Shown: in pieces, positions 37,101 through 49,100 of the stretch | Layout: each line of letters opens with the position of its first letter | How positions within the stretch are numbered: position 1 is the stretch's first letter | Source of the DNA: Lepus europaeus | Taxonomy: Eukaryota > Chordata > Mammalia > Lagomorpha > Leporidae | NCBI RefSeq assembly: GCF_033115175.1 | Contig: NC_084837.1 | Span: forward strand, 63,883,266 to 63,947,265 | Length of the DNA: 64,000 nucleotides | Direction: 5' to 3' | Program-made: the position numbers and the translations under genes | Notes under the pieces: generated by a model | The model's input: the letters and a program-made list of their open reading frames with translations, nothing else | What the model was told of the DNA's origin: nothing | The model's database searches: none

Positions 37101-40100
37101 CCTTTGAAAATAAGCCAAGCTTTGAGCCCAGGCAAGCTCCTGGCCATGGGTTTTCCTAGTCCAGAAGTGTGCTCCACTGCACAGAGCCCTAGGAGGAGAG
37201 TGACTGAGGGACAGAGAGATGCCAGTGAGCAGAGCCAGTGTGTGTCCCAAACTGGAGCTCCTAGCCCATTGGCAGGTCATGGATTTGATAAAGTGGGCCA
37301 TGTCCTGAGCTGTTTGTTTTTAAATAAAATGATATATACTAGGCCGGCGCCGTGGCTTAACAGGCTAATCCTCCTCCTTGCGGCGTCGGCACACCGGGTT
37401 CTAGTCCCGGTCAGGGCGCCGGATTCTATCCCGGTTGCCCCTCTTCCAGGCCAGCTCTCTGCTATGGCCCAGGAAGGCAGTGGAGGATGGCCCAAGTCCT
37501 TGGGCCCTGCACCCGCATGGGAGACCAGGAGAAGCACCTGGCTCCTGGCTTCGGATCAGCACAATGTGCTGGCCGCAGTGGCCATTGGAGGGTGAACCAA
37601 CAGCAAAAAGGAAGACCTTTCTCTCTCTGTCTCTCTCACTATCCACTCTGCCTGTCAAAAAATAAATAAATAAATAAATAAATGACATATACTAGAGTAT
37701 GTCACATGCAATGAAGTATTGTTTTGCAAAACTTTTTTCTCAGTTTTATGCACATACATACGTTTTTGTATGTATGCATTGGGTGGTGATACAAAATGTG
37801 TTTCTTACTATGGGTCGTGGTCAAAAGAGTGAAAAACACTGGACTTTAGTGTCTGAGTAACCCAAGTCTCCCTGCTGCCTTAAATTGCCATTGAAAAGTC
37901 CAAGCTAGTTGCAGAATCAGTTCTCTGTGGAACTGGATCATCTGCCCACAGAACACCTACTACCCACATTCCTGGCAGAGGGGAGGGCAGCTGAGACCCA
38001 ACACACTTGGTCTGATTCTTCGGGAGCAACACTGAAGCATGAGGAGGGAAGAGGTGGGAGCAAATGTGATTCCAAAGAATTTGCCTTCGGTCAGATTGGC
38101 CTGCAGAGAACAGGAGTTGAGCTTCATTTTAAGCACACTACACTTGGTTTTGTGACATCTTCCATCCGTGGGGTAAATGCTGTCCTTGGGTTTCTTTGCC
38201 TCTTCTCTGCACCAGGTAGTAGATGCAGCAGGAATTTTGTCCTGAGTGCCCTTCCCTCTGGGATAGCTACAGGCACAGTGCTGGGAGGAGGGCATAGTGA
38301 CCTGAACTGAGGATCCCCTGGACTTCAGCAGGATGATCTTGGGGTCTTCAGTTAGTGTCGTGATGACTGGGTATGAAGGAGGCATAAGTTGAGGCAAATC
38401 ATCAAAAATGTATAAGGAAGGCTGAAGTTAGTGTACTCACTGATAGGTTTAGCATGTCAGACTCAAGGGTGCTTACAGGTGGCTGTGGATTGGTGCTCAG
38501 TACCTGTATCACTTCTACCAGTGAGCAGACACGTGTTGGGAGTCCTGGTCTACAGCCCAAGAAGGAAAGAAGCCTCTTGGCTAATTTTTCTGACAGGCAG
38601 TGGACAGTGAGAGAGAGAGAGAGACAGAGAGGAAGGTCTTCCTTTTCTGTTGGTTCACCCCCCCAATGGCCGCTGCGGCCAGCGCGCTGCAGCCGACGCA
38701 CCGCGCTGATCCGAAGCCAGGAGCCAGGTGCTTCTCCTGGTCTCCCATGCGGGTGCAGGGCCCAAGGACCTGGGCCATCCTCCACTGCAGCAGTGGAGTG
38801 GCCCGGAAGAGGAGCAACTGGGATAGAATCCGGCACCCCGACCGGGACTAGAACCTGGTGTGCTGGCGCCGCAGGTGGAGGATTAGCCTATTGAGCCGTG
38901 GCGCCGGCCAAGACTCACTTTTGTCAACATTTCTTTCCAACCTGAACTAAAATGGTCCTCAGAGATGATAATTTAAACTGGCCCTCTAGGAGCACCTCCA
39001 GTTCTCCCAGTGGGATGGTGAGAAAGGGGAGATCCTAAAGCTATCCAAATTTGTTCTGCACTTCCCCTCTCTATAGAATCTGGCCTGGACTAGGAGTAGA
39101 TCACCGTGCCACAAGAATGATCACCTCTTAAGTGTCTCTGGTTCATCTCGCCCTCCTAAGGCACCCAAGATTCTCCTCAGAGTCAGAGTCTTCTTGGCAG
39201 AGTACAGAGTAGCCTGAGTTCACTGCCATTCTGCGTTTAGAAGCATCTCCCTCAGAGCCAAGGAGTGCACACAGTTCTTGACCTGGAGTGACCACTAGGA
39301 TGGCGTGGAGCAGAGGTGACAAGCCAGAGGTTATAGGGGAGTGACTCTCATATAGCATCATCTAGCAGAAAGGTTAGGGCACTGATTTGAGGTTAGTCCT
39401 TTTGAGTCCTGGGGACAACTGACAGCATGGGGTAATAACACTACTGATGATGAGAGAGGTGGATGCCTCCTGTGGCCGTGTCTTCTAGCTCTTTACACAA
39501 GTTTCCCTTTCATCTCTGTGGGAGTTGTGGCTTAATAATAGTACTTAGAGTACTCTGCACATCTGTACTTTGCAAAACACAGCATCAAGCCGTGTTTCTG
39601 CCTCCTAGGCTTGTAATCTGTATAAACTGGCACATATATGGGAGGTGGAGTCCTCTGGTGGAGGGAAGAGCATGATGGAATGCAAAGGTCAGGGATATTA
39701 TGAGTCACTAATTGATACCTAACATTCTTTAGGCTCCGGTAGATCAGACTGGCTTTTCCTTCATTCCTGCCACTACAGGAAGATCAGTGACTTCCCCTAA
39801 GTCTCTCAGACCCAAAAGTCCAGCTGAGGACCCAAGGCCTTGCTGGATTGGGAGAATGCTTGTTCCTCTGTAGCATGGTCTGTGCTTGAAACAATTGATT
39901 TTCTTTCCCGTGGTTCTGGCTCACTGAGCCCTGATAAATGCAGGTGATGCACCCTGTCTTTTTCCCATGGGATTGAGGGCCTGTGTCCATAACCAAGGCT
40001 GCAGAAGTCATGACCCCATGCTCCTGAAGACAGGGGCATCAGGGAAGCAGCACTGTAGGGTGAGGCAGCACCTCCTTTCCACACCAACTCTGTCTATAAC

Positions 40101-43100
40101 ATGTTACTCCTCTGTCTTGCTCTAACAGGTGACCTTGGAGAAGGTGCTGGGAATAACAGTGTCTGGAGGCAGAGGACTTGCCTGTGACCCCCGATCAGGT
40201 TTAGTTGCCTATCCTGCTGGGTAAGTGCCTTGGAAGAGACCTTGGTGCATGGGAGTTTATAGCCATGCTGGGTCATTGAGATGGGTGGGTGGTTTCTTGC
40301 TTATCTTCTGGGAGAGGTATCTGGGTTGACATGGTGCCGATGTCTTGAAGGAGATGTCGGGGCCAGGTAAAAACTCACTGTTGGGCGTTGCCCTGGTTGC
40401 CTTTTGGCCACCCGTCTTTATGTACAGATTGTTACTTTCTGTTTCGGAAGTTCCCAGCCCTTCTGTCATGACTATCTTCTAACTTTTAAAAACAGCTGCA
40501 TTGAGGTGTGATACCATACACTTTAAAAATATCCAAATCAGTGTTTTTTAGTATATCCACTAAGTGGTGCAGCCATCACCACAATCAATTTTAGAACACC
40601 TTCAGCACCCAAAACCAAATTCCATACCTATCAGTTGCCACTTTCTGGCCGTCAAGCCCCCACCCCTGGGTGGCCACTAATCCACTTTCTGTCTTCATAA
40701 ATTGACCTGTTCACCTACTCCGTGTAAATGGAATCACACAATGTTTGGTCTCTTGTGAGCAGCTTAACATAATGATTTCCAAGTTCCTCTGTATTGTAGC
40801 ATGTATTAGTGCTTTTCTCTCTTTTTAATTTATTTTTATTTTTTTTTTATTTTTATTTATTATTTATTTTTTTTTTAATTTTTTTTTTGACAGGCAGAGT
40901 AGACAGTGAGAGAGAGAGAGAGAAAGGTCTTCCTTTTGCCGTTGGTTCACCCTCCAATGGCCGCCGCGGTAGCGCGCTGCGGCCGGCGCACCGCGCTATT
41001 CCGGTGGCAGGAGCCAGGTGCTTCTCCTGGTCTCCCATGGGGTGCAGGGCCCAAGCACTTGGGCCATCCTCCACTGCACTCCCTGGCCACAGCAGAGAGC
41101 TGGCCTGGAAGAGGGGCAACCGGGACAGGATCAGTGCCCCAACCAGGACTAGAACCCGGTGTGCCGGCGCCGCAAGGCGGAGGATTAGCCTGTTGAGCCA
41201 CGGCGCCGGCCTATTTTTTTTATTTTTGACTGGCAGAGTGGACAGTAGAGGGAGACAGAGAGAAAGGTCTTCCTTTTTGCCGTTGGTTCACCCTCCAATG
41301 GCCACCGCGGTAGGTGCACTGCGGCCAGCGCACCGCGCTGTTCTGATGGCAGGAGCCAGGTGCTTATCCTGGTCTCCCATGGGGTGCAGGGCCCAAGAAC
41401 TTGGGCCATCCTCCACTGCACTCCCTGGCCACAGCAGAGAGCTGGCCTGGAAGAGGGGCAACCGGGACAGGATCAGTGCCCCGACCGGGACTAGAACCCG
41501 GTGTGCCGGCACCGCAAGGCGGAGGATTAGCCTACTGAGCCGCGGCGCCGGCTAGTGCTTTTCTTTTTTATGGCTGGATAATATTCTATGTTGTGTGGTG
41601 TATGGATGCATTTTGTTTTATCTGTCAGTTGGTGGGCATTTGAGTTGTTTGCACTGTCTAGCTATTTTAGAATAATGCTGCAGCAAATGTTCATCTGCTG
41701 TAGTCACTGTGAGAGATGCCAGTGCCATGGAAGAGAAGCAGAAGCCTGGGGCTGGCAGTGGTCTTTCTCTTGCTGTGTCTTCACTCCCCTGTTCCTCACC
41801 CACAGTTTCTGAGGCCTCTGCAGAAGTATTTCTTTTGGGGAGGTGTGGGGGCCTCTCTTGCCTCTGTTGCTTGTTGACAGGCCCAGGAAGACAAAAATGA
41901 GAAGGGTGGCTTCTCTATCTTTCTACCCGACCATCCACTTGGGGAATGCCTGGTTCCCTGTATGGTTACCATAGCAACTTTGATAGTTTTTGTCCACAGA
42001 TACATGATTGCTCAGTTTTGTCCTCCCATCAGAAAAGCTGCAGTCAGCAGGTGCTTCTGCACCAGGCCCTTTGGAAGCCGTTTCCACAGATCCTTTAATA
42101 CTCAGAGCTAGCCTCTGGAGTTGGTACTGTCACCACCATATTTTATTTTATTTTATTTATTTATTTTTAAAGATTTATTTATTTGAAAGACAGAGTTACA
42201 GTTAGAGGTAGAGACAGAGAGAGGTCTTCCATCCGCTGGTTCACTCCCCAGATGGCCACAACGGCCAGAGCTGTGCTGATCTGAAGCCAGGATCCAGAAG
42301 TTTCTTCCAGGTCTCCCACGTGGGTGCAGGGGCCCAAGGATTTGGGCCATCTGCTACTGTTATCCCAGGCCGTAGCAGAGAGCTGGATCAGAAGAGGGGC
42401 AGCTGGGACTAGAACCAGCGCCCCATATGGGATGCCAGTGCTTCAGGCCAGGGCTTTAACCTGCTGTGCCACAGTGCCGGCCCACCCCATATTTTAGGGG
42501 AGGAACTGAGCTACAGCAAGATTGAGCAGTATGCTCGAGGACACATAGCTAGGACTGCACTGGGTTCCAGTCCACGGAGTCAGACCACAGAGCCCTAAAG
42601 ATGGCCTGGGGTAGGAGAACACAAGGTTCTCTGCTTCTTTTTAAAAACTGCTTTCTCGCTAAGCTATTGGCTTGTCATTCGAATGAGAAGAGCCCAGTTT
42701 GGGGGTAACTCAGTCTGTGCCAGGGAGACTTCTCCCCCTGGGTCCTGGGGTTGGTGTCTCTCCTGAATGGCCTTGCAGGGTTTATTGTCTATGGGAGGTG
42801 CTGTGGAAGCTGCACTGAAGCTGGCTGAGGCCAAGGCCTTGTGTAGCTCGCCTCAGGGGAATTCCACTGCCTCCTGTCTCAGCCTGGGAAAGCCAGGTTC
42901 CTTCTTGTTGGAGGTGGGGCCGGATTTGGGCCTTGATGTAGGATAGGCAAGAGAGGCTGGGATGCTTCTCCATGCATGCTGAGCCCTGTGTCCCTGCCCT
43001 GGGGAGCGTGGAACCCTCCCTGTCTCTCCACCCTTTCCCACCTCCACCCCACACTTCAGGCCTGGTGCCGTTTAGGGTGTGTGCTTGTGTTGTTGGGTAG

Positions 43101-46100
43101 GTCCCAGCCCAGCACGAGTGCCCAGAGTCATCATCCTTCCAGGTGATGGGTGGAGGCTTTCCTGCTAGAACCTCTAGTTGGTTTCCTGAGGGTGCTTGCC
43201 TTGGACTGGCCTTGGGCAGAGCCCCTGATCTGACCTTTTGATTTCTTAGAATTTCAAGTTTTTTCTTTGCAAATGGCTTCCCTCTGGGTCTTTTGGTTTT
43301 CTTCTGTGCTGGAGCCCCCTAATATCCTTCTGGGTGTCTGGAGGCCACCAAAGTCTGTCTGAACCCAAACAAGCTCTTCCCCTCCCTCCTCTTGCTGTCT
43401 GGAATCCTAACACCACTCCCAACCCCCAGCTCTCTAGTTCCCACTGCGCTATTGCTGTAGGAGCCAGCTCAGGTAGCCTAGAAACAAGAAGAGAAACAAA
43501 ACTCAGAAAATTCTCCCAGAGGCCTAGAGGCAAGTATCAAACCAAAACAAAGTTTTCTGAAAGGAAATGAAACAGCACAGGGAAGGGGGTGGCAGTGTGG
43601 GTCAGGCAGAGGTGGTTGGCTAAGCGTGAGGAGTCTCTGGGCAGAGGTCCTTCTGTTTTACTGGTTCCTGCCTCATTTCCAGAGTCTCTCCTCTCATCTG
43701 TCACACTGTAAGCCCCCTGCTCTGGGGAGCCTACAGTGTGATCATGCCAGGCTGATCCCCAGGCAACCTCTTTGAGGGACTTTGTGTGAACAGCCTAACT
43801 GGTGTTGAGCCCCTTCCCTGGCTGGATTCGCAGCCCCTGTTGTCAGTGTGCAGCCAGTCCTGAGAGTGGGTTCCTCTAGACTCCCATTGCCGGAGTGGCC
43901 TGGGTGAGTGCTTTGCACGGAGCAGTTCCTTGCTTGCTGAAGTGGGACGTGTCCCAGCAAGCTGATGGGATCTGTTCAGGAGCTAACAGGAGACCTCTGG
44001 CCGGCGCCGTGGCTCAACAGGCTAATCCTCCGCCTTGCTGCGCCGGCACACCGGGTTCTAGTCCCGGTCGGGGCGCCGGATTATATCCCGGTTGCCCCTC
44101 TTCCAGGCCAGCTCTCTGCTATGGCCCAGGAAGGCAATGGAGGATGGCCCAGGTCCTTGGGCCCTGCACCCCACGGGAGACCAGGAGAAGCACCTGGCTC
44201 CTGGCTTCGGATCAGCGAGATGCGCCAGCCACAGCGGCCATTGGAGGGTGAACCAACAGCAAAAAGGAAGACCTTTCTCTCTGTCTCTCTCACTATCCGC
44301 TCTGCCTGTCAAAAAAAAAAGAAAAAAAAAAAAAAGGGAAAAAAAAAAAACACTTAAAAAAAAAAAAGAAAAAAAAAACACTTGGGAAAAAAAAAAAAAA
44401 AAAAAGACTTCTTGGTTGCCTTAAGTGTGAGGTGGAAAGGGAAACCTGGTTCTCCTGAGAAGGCCCTCCTCTGCTCAGCCCCTGCTGGAATTTTGGTTGC
44501 GATCAAAGGCTTCAAAGGACTGGGAAGGACAGGAAGGTCCTCCTGACCTGTGTTCTAGTGACATTTGAGATGAAGGAACACAAAGCTGCCTTCTTACTCT
44601 CTATTTGAGAGGCAGAGTTAGAAAGAGAGACAGAGAGAGAGGGGTCTTCTATCCCCTGGTTTACTCCCCAAATAGCTGCAACAGCCAGAGCTGTGCTGAT
44701 CTGGAGCCAGGAGCTTCTTCCAGGTCTCCTACACAGGTACAGGGGCCCAAGCACTTGGGCCATCCTCCACTGCTTTCCCAGGCCATAAGCACAGAACTGG
44801 ATTGGAAGTAGAGCAGCCGGGACTCGAACCGGTGCACATATGGGATGCCGGCGCCACAGGCGGAGGCTTAGCCCACTATACCACAGAGTCCCTGCCCCTG
44901 CTGCCCTTCTTATTCTCTGAGGAAAACCCTGTGTGCTGTGTGGTGGTTGCCAGGTAGTGTGTGGGATAGTGGAGAAATGAGTGGCCTGAGGGAAGGGGAT
45001 GCTCGGACTTGGTGCCCTGATGGAATCACACCCAGGGGTGCACACAAGCATCAGTGCCCTCACTGCCTTTCCCCTGGTTTCCCTGCATATCTCACTCCTG
45101 CAACCAGGGCCCCTTGGTCCTTCCCAGTTTGCTCGTCAATATATTCATTCCTTTCCTCAGCAGTTATTTGTTGAAAATCTGCCCTGGTGAGACGCTGGGA
45201 ATACAGCAGTGAATATGACAGCCAGGGTGCCGGCTTTTGCGGGCTTGGGCTCAGGACGGGCCAGCAGACAATGAAGCTTGAGCAGGGTGATGCTAGAGGG
45301 GAGTAGTATTACAAAACGCCTCACAGCCGGTGGAAAGGACAGTTAGAGAGTGACTGGGTCAGCAGTGAGGTTACTGCTTGGGTGCTTAGGGCTCAGAGAG
45401 AGGGAACATTTGAGCTGAATGACAGGCAGTAGGGATCAGCCTGTGGTGATTTGACACCAGAGTTCCATGTGGAGGAAATGTGAGGTGCAAAGGAAAGGAG
45501 GAATCAATGTCACTTGTTTGAGAAGTTAGCCAGCAGCCATAGGGGCTACGCCAGAACGCGGGACCTTACACGTTATGGTTTATTTGAGGAGACAGTATTC
45601 CCATCTACTGGTTCACTCTGCACCCCACACCCTCCACAACTGAGAGAGAGAGAGAGAGATCTCCTATTTGGGTGGGAAGAGACACTATCATTTTTACTTG
45701 GCTTCTAAGTCTTGTAGCTCACAAAGATTCATCACTTATCTGAGAAAGGCACATGTTTAGAGTCCTCTGGGTATGAAGAGACTGTCTACCAGTGGCCATG
45801 TGATTCACTTGGTCTTAGGCACCAGTCTTATGCCTTTGACCAGGGGCTTTTAGTATTCCAGGAACAGAGATGCCAGTGGATCTCAGGGCCTCGCCCAAGC
45901 AAAAGGCATTGGATTCTAGGTATTTAAAGAGAGCTAAAATCAAGGATGCCTTAGGAAACATCCTAGACACAGTGTCTTTTAGAGTAATTAAAGCTGTAAG
46001 ATTTCCCGCTTTGTAAGTGAAACTGGAAAACTAGTTTGCAGTTCTGCACCTGGGTGAGAACCCTAACAAGTCAGTAGTCTCCAGCCAGTCCTGCATGGGG

Positions 46101-49100
46101 CACGTGGTGGGGCTTCCCTGTTGTAACTGCTGCCCCCCACGTAACCTTCCTTGTCATTGGTGCACTAGGATCCGCATCAAGAAGATGGCTGCGTTACCTT
46201 TGCACATTATCATCTTCAGTTCACACAGTTCTGTGGAGCAGATACTATTTCTATTTTATACATGAGAGAACTGAGGTTCAGAGGAGTGAAGGGATTTGGC
46301 CAAGATCTCATGAGATGTTAGCAGACAGATCTGTCTGACTCCAGTGTTCCTGGTCTTTCTACCACTGTACTGCCCTTGAGCGTTCATGCATCCTGCATAC
46401 TTAAGGTTTGGGAGAGTAATGGGCTTGCCCCTAAGGCCCTAGCTCAGAGGTCTTCTACCTAGCAGCCAGGGCTTTGAGATCTTACGGCTGGTGACTTAAA
46501 GATTAGTCACTCATTCACAAATATTTGTTGAGTGCCTATCTTCTAGGCCTTGGGGACAACAAAGAGACAAAAATACCACCTTCACAGAGCTGGCGATTTT
46601 GTTGTGAAGATAGACCCTCTGCCTCCAAAGTAAATTGAATGGAGTAGTATAAGTTGGTGCGTACTTTGGAAAAAGTCAGGAACGTGGGACTCTAGGGTTG
46701 TCGTGATGAATGGAGCTAGAGGGGGACATGTGAGCAGGACTTGTAGAGTCCTCTATGTGCTCTGAGAGTTACCCTCTGTATTTACCGGGTCTGAAAGAGG
46801 ACGTTTTGAGGCACAGGGTCTAGTTGAATCTTGCATGTCCTGCTCGCTTGTCTGCCATTCCATTCATGGTACATCCAGGGCTCTTTTGGCTGTGCCTTCT
46901 GAAGGATGGAGGATGGTAGGAGGTGGGTCCTCTCAGGAAGGTGGGCTGTCTGTGGTGGCAGAAGGCCTGCACCTACCAGGGAAGGGGGATGCCCAGGCTT
47001 TGACCCTTCCTGGGCAGCAGGCACAGCTCCACAGTGTGATTCTGATGGGCAAGCCCAGCGTGACTAAGCCTCACCTTGTGCCTGTGCAATGAGCCATCAC
47101 TCTGCACCCTCCAGGTGTGAGTTTGGGATTCAACCTGTGGGGCAAGCCGAGCCCTGCCTCTGTCATTGGGAGGATTTCAGTCAGCACTACTATGAAGGCC
47201 TGACCTACAGGGTAGGTATAAGGGACAGGAGGTGGACGGCTGCCCTCTTCTCCCTAGCTAACTAGAGAGCTTGTTCAGACTTTACAGGAAAGAACAAGGA
47301 GGTTCTTCACTGCTTTTTTTTTTTTTTTAAGACTTATTTTATTTATTTGAAAGGCAGAGTGATAGAGAAAGAGACACAGAAAGAGAATGATAGCTCCCAT
47401 CCTCTGTTTCACTTCCCAATTGGATGCAGTGGCCAGAGCTGGGTCAGGCCTAAGCTAGGAGCCAGGAATTCCATCCAGGTCCTCCATATAGGTGGTAGGG
47501 GCCCAAGAGCTTGAGTCATCATACCCTGCTTCCCATTTTCTTTTCTTTTCTTTTTCTTTTTCTTTTTTCTTTTTTTTTTTTTAACAGGCAGAGTGGATAG
47601 TGAGAGAGACAGAGAGAGAGAGAGACAGAGAGAAAGGTCTTCCTTTTCTGTTGGTTCACCCTCCAATGGCCGCTGCAGCCAGCGCATCTCGCTGATCCGA
47701 AGCCAGGAGCCAGGTGCTTCTCCTGGTCTCCCATGGGGTGCAGGGCCCAAGCACTTGGGCCATCCTCCACTGCCTTCCTGGGCCACAGCAGAGAGCTGGC
47801 CTGGAAGAGGGGCAACCGGGATAGAATCCGGCGCCCCGACCGGGACTAGAACCCGGTGTGCTGGCGCCACAAGGTGGAGGATTAGCCTATTGAGCTGCGG
47901 CGCCGGCTCCTGCTTCCCATTTTCATTAGCAGGAAGCTGGATCAGAAGCACAGAGCAGCCAGGACTCAGCCTTGGCTCCGATACTGGATGTGGATGTTGC
48001 AGATGGTGACGTGACCTGCTGCACCATCATCTGCCCCTTGACTGTTTTGCAGACAAGCCAGGCACCTAGGGAGCCTTGGATGTTCTGCTCTCACTCAGCG
48101 TTTACATTACTGCCCCGTGAGTAGAGCTGTGACCACACATTGGTCTCTCTGTCTTGGATGGTTTCCAGATCTGAGTAATTAGGAGGAAAAATTCCAGTTT
48201 AAGGACTTATCTCTGTGTTTTCCTCCCTTGCCTAACTGCTGTGCCCCACCGAGGGTTTCTCAGGCATTGAGGGTGTTAGAAAAAGGGTTGCCTCATCTGC
48301 CTGTGGCCTTAATCACCTTTCTGTCCACGTTGGGTGTTTACACATGCGTGCGCGCTCACACACACACACACACACACACAGAGGGAGGGAAAGAGCTCTC
48401 TTCCTTCCATTGTAGAGTTGAATTTAGAAAGAGGAAACAGAGATGTGACTCTAAGACTCAGGACTGATGAGTGGTGACTTGGAAAGTGTTGTGAGCAGTC
48501 CGGGCAGCACCTTGGAGAATGCTTTAGGTTGATTGGTTTAAGGCAAATCCCATAAGCTTGCCATGGAGCCCTCAGTGGGCACTTTTTCTGGATTTGGAAT
48601 GTCCTTTGCTGTGTTAGGTTGACTCTCAGCCCAAGCCCTCTGTCATAGTCCATCTGTAATAGGCAGAAAGCTAGGGAACTCCAAATCAGGTAGGCTGGAA
48701 GCATTTGCTGGAGAGGTGAGCTGGTAGAGGGCCCCTCAGCAGGTGAGAGCTTGCTGGGCTCCAGATTTGTGATGGCAGCAGGCCTGTGGGTATTATTTTT
48801 CACTGAAAGTATGTGAATGTCTACATCTAGGGACTTTGACCTGTAGCTGGTCTGATTTTCATGTGCCTTTTCAGGAGCAGTGGGCCACAGAGTTCTCAGT
48901 CCATCTTGTTTTCGTCATATTGTATTTTAAAGATTTATTTATTTATTTGAAAGAGTTACACAGAGAGAGGAGGAGAGGCAGAGAGAGAAAGAGAGAGAGA
49001 GAGGGAGGGAGGGATGGAGAGAGGGAGAGAGGGGTCTTCCATCTGCTGATTCACTCCCCCGTTGGCCACAACATCTGGAGATGAGCTGATCTGAAGCCAG

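Noticed and set aside
37909-38397. Opposed ORFs of 133 and 145 codons in intron 2
   Set aside because: No protein similarity recognised, no splice-site context, and both strands open by chance.
40809-41555. 248-codon + strand ORF
   Set aside because: Lies exactly over the SINE dimer; open frames recur in every copy of this subfamily.
47409-47951. 180-codon minus-strand ORF
   Set aside because: Nested SINE sequence, not a gene.
48355-48380. Alternating purine-pyrimidine (CA)n as Z-DNA regulatory element
   Set aside because: Common microsatellite in an intron; nothing nearby supports a role.
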